Assembly: GCF_963678635.1 (NCBI RefSeq)
Contig: NC_087065.1
Location: forward strand, 36,669,888 to 36,733,887
Origin: Symsagittifera roscoffensis
Lineage: Eukaryota > Xenacoelomorpha > Acoela > Convolutidae
Direction of reading: 5' to 3'
DNA length: 64,000 nucleotides
In this document: positions 12,272 to 23,234 of the stretch, one piece after another
How positions within the stretch are numbered: position 1 is the stretch's first letter
Layout of the letters: every line of letters begins with the position of its first letter
Position numbers and translations under genes: made by a program
Notes under the pieces: model-generated
What the model was told of the DNA's origin: nothing
Seen by the model: only the letters and a program-made list of their open reading frames with translations
Databases searched by the model: none

Positions 12272-13498
12272 TCACTGAACGCAGGGAGCCGAAACTTTGA
12301 GATGTGATACGTCGTCACAAAGGACATCATGTATTATAATTTGAGCCAAATCGGGCACTTGGACCGGAAATTATAAGTACTTGAGAAAACAGCCCTTGAA
12401 CCGGAAATGGGCAAATTGCGCAAAATAATGAGCAGAGGCATGCTGATTACATAGCGGCAATAGAACCTAGACATCAACCCTGAAAAAATTCTCCTTGTCA
12501 ATAAAACTCTCCGGCAACTCTTTCCTGTGAAAATAGCATTTTACCAGGAAAAGTGATACGGGCCAAAGAATTGTGCTAATTTGGAAAGTATTAACTGATA
12601 TGAACAAAACTTGGTAAGTAGGACCCTCTTGAGGTTTTGAGCCCAAAAATGGAATATTGACCCGGGTAACCTGGTGTGGCGTTTAAATGATCTTTAGGCG
12701 TTTAGGACCAAATTTGCGTAGATACCCGGGGTTACCACCAAAACTTAGCGCATTCCCCAGCCCCAACTCTTTGCAAATTAGAGTCGGTCAACTTACTAAT
12801 ATTTGAGAGGAAAAAATCTATTGGGAGCTGAAGCAGAAGTTGAAAAGTACATAGTTGTACTTTGTAAAATTCAAATAATGGAATTAGGGGGAAATTGCAA
12901 ACATTGGGTTGAGCTTAGTTTAGCTAATGAGATGTTAATAGAAAATCAACTAGACTAAAGATAAGAAGTCTCAGTGGGAATTGGCTGTAATAGGAGCAGG
13001 GCTTGGGATGTAGGTCTCATAAGAAAAACTCATGGACGATATTCATTTAGCTCCCCGGAGGTTGCTTTTTGGCACGTTTTGACCAATAACAAACAAACTA
13101 AGTTCCCCTAATAGCTAGAGGGTCGGGATTGGAAGAGAGCATTCATTGAAATTTGAGATGAACGCTTGAAGTGAATTAGCTACCCACGAAAAGGATATTT
13201 CCTTAACCCCGGGAGGTCGGAACGTCGATTGGATACTTGGAAAATTAATTTGGGACATTGGCGACTTAAATACGACTTAGGGTGTGAAGGTTTAGAGGTG
13301 AAATGGTTTTGATATTAGTAAAATTTATTTAGAGACGCTTATAATGAACTTAGAATTTAGTACTAGTGTCGACAGAGGAAGAATTCGGTTAAGATCTTGC
13401 GAAAATGGTACAGAGTTAAATGTCAGGACTTGTAGGGACGACCATAGCTCTAACTATAACTAAAACTCAAGTAGAAAACCATAAAACAGATGAGCAAA
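12272..13498. repeat. Copy 3 (partial) of the 2547-bp tandem unit
   Basis: Matches copy 2 from its first base until CAGATGAGCAAA at 13498, just before the captured retroelement end starts in the other copies. It carries slightly more substitutions (for example ACCAATAAC at 13082 where the others read ACCCCTAAC). Confidence 0.88.
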
Positions 13499-14851
13499 TA
13501 GCCTTTAGGGAGAACAAAGTTAGCTACTAGTGAGAGTAGTTGGGTTTTCATTGTTAGTTAGAGAGCAGTTTCGATGTAAGAGCGAATGGTCAATTCTCGG
13601 AAAGTTAGAGGACATTTCGTTACTTGAGAGAATAGAGATTCTCCCAAGTGAGTGTGAGTACATTAAGTTAGCGATTTCTCAAGACTGAGAGATAGTTGAT
13701 TGAACTATCGAGGATAGCAAAAGTGCAGAGAGTTAGTTGCAATTAGGAAACTGTGCTGATAAATCGCGGATGCTTTCATTCGACTAAATTATTAGATAAT
13801 ATTCTGGCCACTTAGATCCTGCTGTACTGGGATTCAAATTCTCTGAATTGAATTACCATTAGAGTTTCTTGCGAGTGTGTCGAGTAGACAAAACAGCCTT
13901 AAGAGCAGTACGAAAGGGTGCAAGTAACAGAAAACAGTACAGAATAGTTGCCACCAACTTAACCCTTTCGGGATTGAGGACAATAGTAAATCTCGGTCGT
14001 CCCGCTGAATTCACTGCTCAAGGGACCGCTTCATCGTTCTCGTTTGGCTTTTTTTTTAAATATTTTGAAGCCGCAAGTTTTCTGAGAAAAATGCCACTAT
14101 TCACTTTAACTCATAGACCATGACATTATTTATGATTTTAATATGCTTTTAAATTTCGTAGGTCGTCCTCTGGAAGCATTTGAACGGGCCTCGTTGGCTT
14201 TCCACCGTAAGAATTTGCCGCTTCAACTTATTTTTGAATTGGGTTTTGGCTCCAATCTTGTTATACCTTAGTCTCATAGGCGATGTTACCAACACAGGTG
14301 CAAAAGCAATGCCTCATCTGTTTTCACATTATTTTGGCTGAAGGTGCAGCTTCAGGAAAACTTCGGAATCGGCTACATCTAAACATGCAGGTGTTTGCAT
14401 TAAAACTTTTCCGCATTGAAAATATCTAAACTTGGAAACTTGGCAACGTTTTACAACCGTAATTGAAATTACTTATAAGAGAATCTGATTTAAAGGCCAA
14501 ACATACATTTAAGTGAAAGCACCGATAAATGATAATATGCAGGAATCTGCCAATACCGAGATGGGAACGAGATTTTCATAATCTTCCTAAATCTTACTGA
14601 CATTAAACGATTTCAAATAACACAAAATTGCGACTCACTACTTTTCTCAGAAAGAGAAATTCAATTGAGAAAATTGAGTTTGGTAATTACCTGGTTCAGG
14701 ATGAATACTGTGCTGGAATACTGTTTAATGGTGCGGCAAAACTGAAAACAGCAATAAGATTTTTAGTCCACTGCCATTCCTCTTTTTGGTATCTGCGATT
14801 TTAAGTTTATTTTCTCCCTGTCTTTTTCTCTATTTTAACTTGAGGAACTTC
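13499..14851. other. Unique sequence between tandem array and element C
   Basis: No repeat partner and no convincing gene. A plus-strand ORF at 13869-14123 (84 codons) and a 59-codon open stretch after a possible acceptor (TTTCGTAG, about 14160) have no recognisable motifs. It may be host intergenic or intronic DNA. Confidence 0.4.
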
Positions 14852-15052
14852 TGTTAGTTGATGTTGAAAAACTGAAAAAAATTCCGAAAAACAAATTCAG
14901 TAACTTTGTTTTTCATCTTTTTTCAGGCTCAGATTAACTGGCCTAGTCCATGGATCTCTTTGATTAACTCTGACTGTATGAATAGTCTTCCTTTGGCAAT
15001 ATAATAAAAATACAATAAATAAGTTCAGGGATACTGCAACCACAGTACCACA
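14852..15052 (-). repeat. 3' LTR of element C
   Basis: On the minus strand it begins TGTGGTACTG and ends CAACTAACA. It shares TCAGGCTCAGATT.ACTGGCC and several other blocks with the repeat at 20712-20935. A purine run (minus-strand GGGGAA, 15053-15058) lies directly before it, which fits a polypurine tract and supports the minus orientation. Confidence 0.75.
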
Positions 15053-15191
15053 TTCCCCGTGAGGCTGAATAATTTTAGCACTAACTATAAAATTTTATAA
15101 TATTGTAGTATTCTGTTAATGAGCTTGAGCATCAATGTTTTTTTAGCTTCTTGCGGCAACAGTTTCTTTTTTCGAATTCAACAGTCGAATT

Positions 15192-15614
15192 CTAGTGACA
15201 CTTTTCAAGCTGCGTTCCATGGTTGCGTAGTGTCGAGTATATTGAAATCAAATTTTCAACTGAGCAAATGTCGTGCCAAAACGTGAACCGTGTCTCAATC
15301 GGTTTGTCCGTTATTTTTTCAAACCTGGCTAGTTTTATTCTGTATGCCTCCAATGCTGCTTTGTTCAAGTCCATGATATCAGCATCAGTAACTATTTCTT
15401 TTATTGAGAGCGTATTAGGATATCCGAATCCTTTTGGCACCTGGTTTTTTTTCGCACCGCCGCTGCGACGTACATTAGTTACCGATTCATCTTCGTGACT
15501 CGATTTGTCAGAAAATCTCGAAGGTAGTCTAGTCGCGTTTTGCACCTCCGCCAATTTTTGCGCTTTCAAAATCTTCTCAGCAGTTTTTTGTAAATACTTG
15601 ATCTGCGAATTCAT
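15192..15614 (-). pseudogene. Post-integrase ORF of element C (140 codons)
   Basis: A 140-codon minus-strand ORF near the 3' end of element C, between integrase and the 3' LTR. It is charged (Lys/Glu-rich N-terminal half, for example YLQKTAEKILKAQKLAEVQ) with no membrane segment or cysteine motif. It could be the tail of pol, a separate accessory protein or a remnant of a longer frame. No family was recognised, and since the rest of the element is broken I treat it as a relic. Confidence 0.4.
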
Positions 15615-15965
15615 CTCACTCCTCGTGAGCCATATCCTGTTTTTTAAATGTGTCTAAGATTTTTCTTCCTTGATTTTCTTCAATTTTTCTTCAAATTTGT
15701 TCGATTTCTTCGGAGTTGAACTGCCAGTTTCATTTTTTTTTTGCTTTTGTTTCTTGATTCGGGCAATTTTTTTCCCTTAATGCCTCTGCAGCTTTGAGTT
15801 CTCTAGCCTCCTGTGTGTGCTGTGGTTTTTTCTCTTTTTGTTCGCGACTTTATTGCTAGAGGTCGTGCTGTATTAGATTTTGCTCATTTGATGGATACGT
15901 TTGGTCCAACCCCCGACTCTGCGTCCTTCGACATGACCACTGATTGCCTAGTTTGATATTGCTCC

Positions 15966-16214
15966 TTAGAGAACTCCTCTTCCTTTTTTCTGCTGCTGTT
16001 GTTCGAAGTCATGGTCTGATATTAGTTCGATGACTTTCTTTTGATATTTTTTGTGGCTCCTCCAAAAGGCGCTTGCTTTTCTAGTTTTTCCGTTCTTTCT
16101 GCGACACTCTGGAGGCAGTAGAATCTTATCTTCCGGCATATCGCTTTTTCGGTACATGTAGCCGGTTGCTGTCTTTACAGTAGTTGGGGTTTCTGAGACA
16201 ACTTTTACCTTCAT
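15966..16214 (-). pseudogene. Basic 82-codon ORF, element C downstream region
   Basis: Lys/Arg-rich minus-strand ORF (PPECRRKNGKTRKASAF) ending in a glutamine run. It lies between the integrase relic and the 140-codon ORF. It may be part of an integrase C-terminal extension, but no GPY/F or chromodomain signature is visible. No function is assigned. Confidence 0.35.
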
Positions 16215-16859
16215 TGGAGTTGTGAACGCTTTCCCTTTTCTTCGGTTATTACCTTTTGGTGATTACTCATAGATAGATAGCGATTCCGGCTTATCTTCGA
16301 TTAATCTCTAATCCTATTAGCAGAGTAGCCCCTCCTTTGTTCTGAGTTTATCGTGCTGGTTTCGTCCACAATTCGTCTTATAGCAACTGCCACAGCATCC
16401 CGACGTTCGGCATCTCAACTGGCATTGGCTTCCAGAAGGTCCTTCACCGCTCGTGCTCGCTCTATATCTTTTGCAGACGATACTTGCTGTTTGAACAGCG
16501 GACTTTTTTCTCTACTTTTCTGCTTTTTCCTCGCATTTATTACCGCGGAAGTGATCGATTCTTCTTCCCAGTTGCGTGGCTGTAGGGGCAGATTGCTCCA
16601 AGTGTTGCTTATCTAAACAATGATCTTAAATTTAATCATTTTTTGGTAGTATGCCTCAAAAGGTGAACATTATTTTTTTTTATTATTCCATCTGAGATCT
16701 CGTATGATTGTATCTGCAAAATAAAACGGAGTCTTCTGTTAATCATTTTTTTGTCTTTTCAACTAGAATTTTTCCAGATTGAGCGAAATTTTTGCTCAAT
16801 TTTGTGTTCTGTACAATTTTTTTTTATCGTTTCCCTTTAACCCCAAAAATATATATCTA

Positions 16860-17250
16860 TTTGATTGGGTTCCGGTATCCCAGGTGTGTCGATATAGGAG
16901 CAAAAAACTTTGATCAACAATTTCCTCCCGGTTGATTTCGCGACTTCAACTGTCGAGAGTTTTGAATACCGGTCAAAAAAGACCAAGCGATATATAATTT
17001 GTCCTTTATGATTCTCTAATGGTCTTGCATAATCTAACTGTACTTCCTGACCTGGTTGCGTCAGCAGTGGTAGAGGTTTGGTGGAATTTTTTGGTAGAGA
17101 TTTCTAACCGTATCTGGTGCAACTTCTGCACTCATCCGCGCGGTTAATGATGTTATGCTGCATATGGGGCCACAACAAGTAGTTTAAGATATCCAGCATG
17201 GGTTTTCTGTCCAAGTGTCCGCGGTGAATTCTCTTTAGTACTACCTGTGA
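16860..17250 (-). pseudogene. Decayed retroviral-type integrase, element C
   Basis: Reading the minus strand from about 17240, an HHCC zinc-binding module is visible (HRGHLDRK ... LLWPHMQHNI ... ADECRSCTRYG). After a stop codon come LTQPGQEVQLDYARPL and FFDRYSKLSTVEVAKSTG, the first catalytic Asp region and the following strand of a DDE integrase core. The later Asp and Glu motifs are lost in frameshifts. The order relative to RNase H and RT (upstream on the minus strand) is that of Ty3/gypsy elements. Confidence 0.75.
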
Positions 17251-18249
17251 CCGCCATTAAGTCAATGACCGCCATTTGGTCCGCAGTGAATAAGGCCCAT
17301 TAGTTCGACGCTTTGCCGAATTGAGTTCGGCCAATAATCTTTTATCGAAGAGTCTGGAAAAATTGAACAAAAACCCCTGTGCTGAGCTGTTCAGACAGTT
17401 TGAGCTCGTTATTCCTTGTCCCTTCTATCGGGCTCTATCCAGCTCATTTCTGGATTGACTTCGGTTTCATCAAATATTAAGTCCACTTCTACAAAGGGAC
17501 TCCTTTCATTGCTTTGTATTTCTTCTTCCTCTTGTCTTTTTCTCGTAATTAGCATTTTTGAGCTCGCTTCCATTTTGAACATAATTTCGGGTTTGTGGGC
17601 TTTGTCTCCACTTATCAGGTCGCAAAACAACGTAACATTATCTGTTCTTCGTTATTTAACGCTCTTAAGTTCTTTGTTTTTCGGCCCTTATATTTCTGAG
17701 TCCGACTTGTTTCTTCCCCCATTTCCAATTTTTCCCGTTCTCCAGAACGTTATTTCTTTCACCTCCTCTTCTGTAATACTACTTCCGCTTTTTGCGCCGT
17801 CAATGTTTTTTCCGTTTCTAATTCGCAACATTTTCTTCGTTTTCTCCTTTTCCATTTTTCTTCGTCTTCCATTCGACTGATTTTCACCTGAGTTAACCGA
17901 CTGAAATAGGTCAGAGAAACTTTATAAACTGTTCCCTTGGCAGTTTGGAGACCGTGAATTTTGACCGTTTTCGTTACGGCCGAGCTTTGTTAGTTTTGAA
18001 ACATTTTGTTTACTAGAGCAACCGTGCGAGGAAGTGTTATTCTTATGTGTTTCTGGAATTATGAGTGTTCGAGAATTTTTTTTTTGCGGTTGGGCCCCTT
18101 ATCATCACTTAGCCGACTGTTTAATTAGTCGAAAGTTTTATGAAATTTTTCTATTGATATGACTACAAATTTTCCATCCCCATTTGGTTCTCTTGAAAGA
18201 TATTCTACGACAACTGCATGCTTCTCCGGAAATTTCACTAGTTTAAACT

Positions 18250-18400
18250 GGTATGGTAGCTATCTATCTACCCACCGGACTAATCGGGTTTGATATGCTT
18301 TATTTGAACAAGTTTGCTTTATTTGAGCGAGTTTGCAGGCCGAAATTAAAACCTTGTGATCTGTTGCAATTATGAACTCTTTACCTAGTATGTTATGTAT
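18250..18400 (-). pseudogene. RNase H fragment, element C
   Basis: The minus strand around 18385-18330 reads GKEFIIATDHKVLISAC. The TDHK box is the characteristic third acidic motif of LTR-retrotransposon RNase H. Flanking sequence is frameshifted, and the other catalytic acids could not be placed with confidence. Confidence 0.6.
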
Positions 18401-18959
18401 AAATCGGTCAGTTGACCACACACACACACACTACTGCAAGCAATTTCAATTCGTTTCTGGAATATATTTTTCTCTTGAGTGTTTAAATAACCAGATGCAA
18501 ATGAGGTTGGGATCCATTTTCCTCCCTGTTTTTTGCTCCAGAGTCGCGTCTAGCTCGCTGTGACTTGCATCCAAATTAACCCGAAAGTTTTTTGATGCGT
18601 CAGATTAATTTGTTTTTGGAATATCAGCTAGTGTTTTTCATGTTTTTAATTACTACTGAATGTTCTTCCTCTCTCCTTTCAACTTTTTAATTGGTAACTT
18701 GATTTTTTTCAGCTTTTTCTTTTCATTCTCTTCCCTCAATAGAGTTCGGAGTTTGTCTGTTAATTTTGCTCATTTGGAGTAAATTTTGCAAGATGATTTA
18801 TACTGCCTAAAAACGTTCTAAGTTTTTTCAGTTACCTTGTGGGTCTCAGTTTCAAAACAGTTTTCGTTTTTATAACTTCACTTTTTGATAGATTATGTCC
18901 CAGCCAATTCACTTCACTTAAAAAAACTCATATTTGATTGTTTTCAACGCTAAACTTTT

Positions 18960-19490
18960 TTCGTCTGTTTTTTGAAAACGTTTAGTACTAATTTTTCATG
19001 TTTTGACTCGTTTCAACTTGAAATAATTGGTATATCATCTCAGAAACAGAACGTGTTTTCAGCCTTGTTAATAGTTCGAACCATTGCGTTTTGGATCTAT
19101 GCTGGCATGTCAGCCAAAACGTGGAATCCTGTGAGGATTCTATCTGAGCCGAATGCATGCCCAACGACAATGTTAAAACTATTGTTTAGCTGTCTCCGCT
19201 TTCAGTTTCATTTGACTTAAGGAATACTTTAAGTCCGGTGTTTTGAATTATAATGTTCCAAATGCATTTGAAGTTACATTTTGGATTATCGCGTCCAACA
19301 GCTCATCGACGCTAGGCATCTGGTACATAGTTGTTAGTAATTGCCTATCGATTAACTTTGCACCTAAAGCCAGTTTTAGGGAGTCGTCTTTCTTGACTAT
19401 AATAATCATTGGAGCAATAAAGCAATCACTAGTAAAATTAAGAAATTTTAAATGTGCCTTTCCGATCACAATTTTTTAAATAAAAAATTC
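18960..19490 (-). pseudogene. Decayed reverse transcriptase, element C
   Basis: The minus-strand ORF 19469-19248 reads FIAPMIIIVKKDDSLKLALG and then YQMPSVDELLDAI, the fingers/palm entry of gypsy-type RTs. After a frameshift come DLKYSLSQMKL (motif A with catalytic Asp), GFHVLADMPA (motif B) and, near 19030, CF-stop-DDI, the YxDD box with a stop codon directly before the two Asp codons. Further stops follow. It cannot make an active enzyme. Confidence 0.8.
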
Positions 19491-20391
19491 ACCCTAGCTG
19501 GCAAGTTTTGCCTTACTTTAAAATGAACTTTGCTCTGTCTGATAACTCTACGATTTGTTTACCAAATGCTGAATTCAAGAAAGATACTGGGATCTCTGTA
19601 TCTACTGTCAAGTTGATAAATTCATTATCGATTCTAAATATTGCTTTCACAGATTTTAATTGCTCTGTTGGTGGATTTTACACATGTCAATCTTTGCAAC
19701 GCATGAATAGCTTTTCATTAATTCTGAAGGGCATTTTTGTTGTACAGTCTGAATTGACTGAACTGTTCAAAATTTCCGATTGATAAATCCTTTGATTCAA
19801 ATGAACTTATTTCAAAAAGGTCGAATGAGTCAAAATTTTGTATCAGATTATATTCGTTTTCTGAGCTTTCCACATATTCTGTTATTTCACTGCCCTTATT
19901 GTTTCTTGCTTTATTGTAGGAATTTTATTGATTCGTGCTTACAGTAGCTGCGTTGTTTTTCTGGAATGCCTAAGTTGTCGGTTTATTCTGCTCAAGTTTC
20001 AGAGGTTTTTTCAATATCTTTTCTGTTGACAGTGTCTCAAACGTTAGTGTTTTCTGCAACAACGCATTACGCAACTTCGAACTGAATAAATCCGGAAATA
20101 ACGTATTTTCCAGAGCGCCCAGTTCCTGTATTTCTGTTTGTGCAGTTAACTCAGCTTGAAGTACTTCCAGCGTTTTTCCTGGTTATTGTGTACTGTTGAT
20201 GAGTGTGTATCTTTTGTAAGAACGCTTTTTGATTTTTTGAATGAGGTTTTCGTCAAAAGAACGATTTCCTTGAATTCTGAATTGGAAATCTCCACGTGTG
20301 GTTTTTTCTGTACAAATCAATTTTTTCCTTCTGTTCCTAATGCTAACAACAATCTGGATACTAATATTTTCTGATTTCGTAGTAATTTTTG

Positions 20392-20592
20392 TTATGACCT
20401 ATCTCTCTCTCTCTTCTTTCCTTGTTCTCCAGCGAGATTTTGTCTTTTCTCAATCTGTCCCTGGCTTCTCAAACTGCAATAGCAACAGCATGTTCTCCTG
20501 TTTGAGGTGTTTCTGGTCAAGGCTCCGGTTTCTCTATGACTGGTTTTGGGTCCTCCAGTATTAACTCTATCCACTTTATCAGTAACGGCCAT
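20392..20592 (-). pseudogene. Possible gag/nucleocapsid relic, element C
   Basis: A 66-codon minus-strand ORF in the place where gag should lie (between the 5' LTR and RT). It contains a Cys cluster, CCCYCSLRSQG, that could be a ruined zinc knuckle, followed by a basic stretch. The histidine and last cysteine of a CCHC motif are not present. Assignment rests mainly on position. Confidence 0.3.
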
Positions 20593-20711
20593 AAGGAGTT
20601 GATCGAACTATATCTTAAAACTCCATGGGGTCTGAATTTCATGTTGTCCAAAATACAGGAGTTCCCATCTCGGTTCGATTGACCTGGGACAAGAATCTTC
20701 GTAGGAAATTC

Positions 20712-20935
20712 TGTTAGTTGGTGTTTAAATCTAATAAAGATTCCAATAAGTTATTTCAGAAATTGGTTTTTCTTCTTTTCTCAGGCTCAGATTTACTGGC
20801 CTTGTCCATAGCTCTCTATGGTTAACTTTGACTGAATGAAAAACAGTCTTTTTTTAGGGCGCAAATGACCTTGACAATTTAAAAACAACACAATCATATA
20901 AATAAGTTCAAGGTTAATACAACTGCAGTAACACA
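20712..20935 (-). repeat. 5' LTR of element C
   Basis: Direct-repeat partner of 14852-15052; on the minus strand it starts TGTGTTACTGCAG and ends CAACTAACAG. It is longer than its partner by about 23 bp and diverged by many substitutions, consistent with an old insertion. A run of ten C follows about 30 bp outside it (20967-20976). Confidence 0.7.
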
Positions 20936-22503
20936 TTTTCTGCCGCATTTTTCTATCATAACCCAACCCCCCCCCCATTTTTGCGACTGCAATCTGCTTT
21001 CCTGTGCTGTGTTCTGACGATGAAGTTTTGCTTGCTCCCTCGAAACAAAATCTACGCCCGTGGCAATTAGATAGATAATCTTTTGAGACTAAAATTGGCG
21101 GCTCCGTTGATTAGTCGAGTTTTTCAATTTTAATGGATATTTTCTCGGCGTTTCTCTTTTTCAGGATTTTGCTCCTTTCTTGACCCCATTTTGATCGCCA
21201 TGTCAAGTTGCGCCAGTAGTTTTCTTGGTGCTACATTTGAGCCAGGAACCGAGTCCGGTTTTTTGGCCGTCAGCTGTACTTTTGTCTTTTTGCTTTTTAG
21301 AGGCTGATTTTTTCGTGGTCGATGGTTTCGATGACTTTATGATTTTTGCCAAAACATGTCGTTCCGTGCATGGGTTCTCATCTGAATTTCCCGCCGCATT
21401 TTTCCTAACCACCACGCCATGACCTAATTTACCATGATTCAATTTTAGTGGCTAGCTACTGAACCACTGTGCTCAGTGGCTATTTTTGATAATGTATACC
21501 GTTTATTTTGCTGACCTCATCTAGTAGACTTCAGTCTGGCGCCATTGATTCTGCGCCGTTAATGTTATCCAAGTACAAGTTGACCATCAGTCTCAAAGAT
21601 GCTGCAGAGGCTATAAGTAATGTGAGTTCCCAGTTTTCGGGCTCTAGGTACGGCAACTTAAGAAATTACAGATCGGCTTTGGTTAACTATGCAGTGTTTT
21701 GGGGCAATCTATTTGACCGATTTAAGTTTCTTAAACTGTTTTTTTTTGGTCAGAGCACTTTAATCCTTCCATCTTGTTATGGTCGTCCTGTGATGAAGGT
21801 TGTAAAATTGCTTTATCTCCCCAAAGGAATTAAAGCCGACTTCCGCGCTTTTGGAGTGCTAAGAGGCTGTATAATAATCATAGTAAACTGTTTCCAGTAT
21901 AGTTTATGAATGGCTAATATATAACTTATATAAATGATCACTTGAAGAACCCAGTCAGGGAGATCGTCGTTAGGAAAATTATGCCTGTTTTCAAACGTCT
22001 CTGAATTGGGATAGTGGTATTATACCACCTTCTTTGTTACGATGCATAACTTTTAAAACTATCTAATTAAAAAAAAAATTGAATAAAAATTGAAACTTTT
22101 GTTGAAAATGTTAACAATGGAGAAAGCCGATACTATGTGAAAAAAAATGTTCTTTCTATCAACTCAGTTTTTTTAATGTAGTCTCTAGAAACTTAGGGAG
22201 TAAGTTGTTATTTTTTTCCGTGTGATTTTGCAAACAATTTTGAAAAAAATTGGATAAAGATTTGTGAGACACTCGAAGAATTTTCGAGTACTGCTAACAA
22301 TTAAAAACGTATGGTATTTTTTAGTGTTGACAACTAAATTCTTTTCTCTTTTAAGATTTTTTTTTTGCATTTTGAAGGTTTCATCTGATGTAATTATTTG
22401 TCTGAGAGTCGGATTCACATTCACAACGAATAAGTTTTCAAAAAAGTTTTAAAAAATCTTAATAAAGCTATTTACATGATAAATTTTCATTTTTCCCGCA
22501 AAA
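20936..22503. other. Unassigned sequence between elements C and A
   Basis: About 1.6 kb, increasingly T-rich toward element A. A 133-codon plus-strand ORF (21508-21909) and a 79-codon Lys/Ser-rich minus-strand ORF (21203-21442) are open. Neither has a recognisable domain, and no splice structure links them convincingly. Confidence 0.4.
21203..21442 (-). CDS. Hypothetical Lys/Ser-rich ORF (79 codons)
   Basis: Minus-strand ORF starting ATG, with a basic low-complexity centre (KSASKKQKDKS) and a C-terminal GLGSWLKCSTKK. GC content is slightly higher than in the surrounding DNA. No signal peptide or domain was recognised. It could be a host exon or chance; there is no conserved partner in the window to test it. 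Confidence 0.2.
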   Translation of the reverse strand: MNHGKLGHGVVVRKNAAGNSDENPCTERHVLAKIIKSSKPSTTKKSASKKQKDKSTADGQKTGLGSWLKCSTKKTTGAT

Positions 22504-22913
22504 TGGAACCTGATCTAAACTACATTTTATGATTGGATAAATTAGATATTTTACCACTGTAAAGTATTTAATATTAACCAATCATGATCCATCTAACTAA
22601 CAACCCACTTATTTGTAAGTGCTGAAATTACTTGTAATTTCAGCACCAGAGAGATTTGAATTTAACTTAGAAATTAGTTGACTCTCCAAGAAGACTTCAG
22701 CAGCCGCAATAAACCAGTATACCCTAGATCTATTGAGCCTAGCAGAGACTAGTTAAACAACCTGAGACTAGATAGTATAAGAGTAAGATTAGGATCGGTA
22801 TTAGACTAAGAAGTTGCACGAATCTATCCGGCCGAAAATAAGATAGCGTGACGAGCAGACGGTGTACCCTATCCGAAATTACTCTATGAGTTAACCACAT
22901 CGGTCCCAACACA
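22504..22913 (+). repeat. 5' LTR of element A
   Basis: 410 bp, TG...CA ends, followed after two bases by the primer-binding site. It contains a perfect 12-bp stem with a CTTG loop (22619-22646). An AATAAA (22708-22713) lies downstream of the hairpin; the 3' LTR reads AACAAA there, so its use as polyadenylation signal is uncertain. Confidence 0.92.
22619..22646 (+). promoter_or_regulatory. Perfect LTR stem-loop, element A
   Basis: Arms GTGCTGAAATTA and TAATTTCAGCAC around loop CTTG. Equivalent hairpins with different stem sequence occur in the other LTRs (2798-2821, 43622-43645, 63635-63660). Position in the likely R region suggests an RNA element comparable to TAR or a polyadenylation hairpin; function is inferred. 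Confidence 0.65.
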
Positions 22914-22915
22914 TC

Positions 22916-22933
22916 TGGTACGACCATAAGTCT
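22916..22933 (+). promoter_or_regulatory. Primer-binding site, element A
   Basis: TGGTACGACC... starts two bases after the LTR. It differs slightly from the D site (TGGTGCGACC...). The expected complement is a tRNA 3' end terminating in CCA; the tRNA identity was not determined. Confidence 0.65.
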
Positions 22934-23000
22934 CGAACAAGACCTTAATAGCTTAGAATTAACCAAAAATAGATTAGAAATTAGACAAAACATTTTTAAA

Positions 23001-23234
23001 ATGTTATACGACGATAATTTAATCGAAATGTCTCTAAGACTCAATAGATCAAAGCCAATATTCCGAACGATAAGAGAACTACCCGGAATTGCAAGAAGAC
23101 CTCGAACCAGAGACGACATACGACAAAGTAGAAACTTACCAGATAGTTATATGATAGTACGGCAAAAGCCAACACAAACTTTTATATTTAGAATTTTATT
23201 AGCAATGAATTTAGATTTTCATTTGCAAACATAA
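23001..23234 (+). CDS. Small leader ORF (77 codons), element A
   Basis: Starts with the first AAAATGTTA after the primer-binding site and encodes a basic 77-residue product beginning MLYDDNLIEMSLRLNRS. The same position in element D (43992) has a 63-codon ORF beginning MLRNIENLHPRLNES, and element B has AAAATGTTC at 3119 followed by a related but broken frame. Start context, N-terminal pattern (ML....NL...RLN.S) and position are thus shared, while the C-termini differ. It could be a short accessory protein or a regulatory upstream ORF. There is no signal peptide or zinc motif. It precedes the hairpin-rich leader, so ribosomes starting here would have to reinitiate or bypass to reach gag. Confidence 0.45.
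   Translation: MLYDDNLIEMSLRLNRSKPIFRTIRELPGIARRPRTRDDIRQSRNLPDSYMIVRQKPTQTFIFRILLAMNLDFHLQT

Larger units (their letters stand above)
14852..20935 (-). mobile_element. Element C: degenerate Ty3/gypsy-like LTR retrotransposon
   Basis: About 6.1 kb on the minus strand, bounded by two divergent direct repeats (14852-15052 and 20712-20935). In minus-strand order it holds a possible gag region, RT (about 19490-18960), RNase H (about 18385-18250), integrase (about 17240-16860) and a post-integrase region with two short ORFs. Stops and frameshifts occur throughout. Its RT belongs to a clade different from element A: the region reads YQMPSVDELLD and its catalytic box ends in DDI. Target-site duplications are not recognisable. 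An old, dead insertion. Confidence 0.8.

Noticed and set aside
13869-14123. 84-codon plus ORF as a host gene
   Set aside because: No domain, no homologous partner and no splice support; the length is unexceptional in this sequence.
21508-21909. 133-codon plus ORF as a gene
   Set aside because: No recognisable motif, unusual hydrophobic end and no supporting context; it may be chance.
22916-22933. Naming the primer tRNA
   Set aside because: The complement does not align cleanly with a tRNA acceptor and T-arm that I can recall, so I left the tRNA unspecified.
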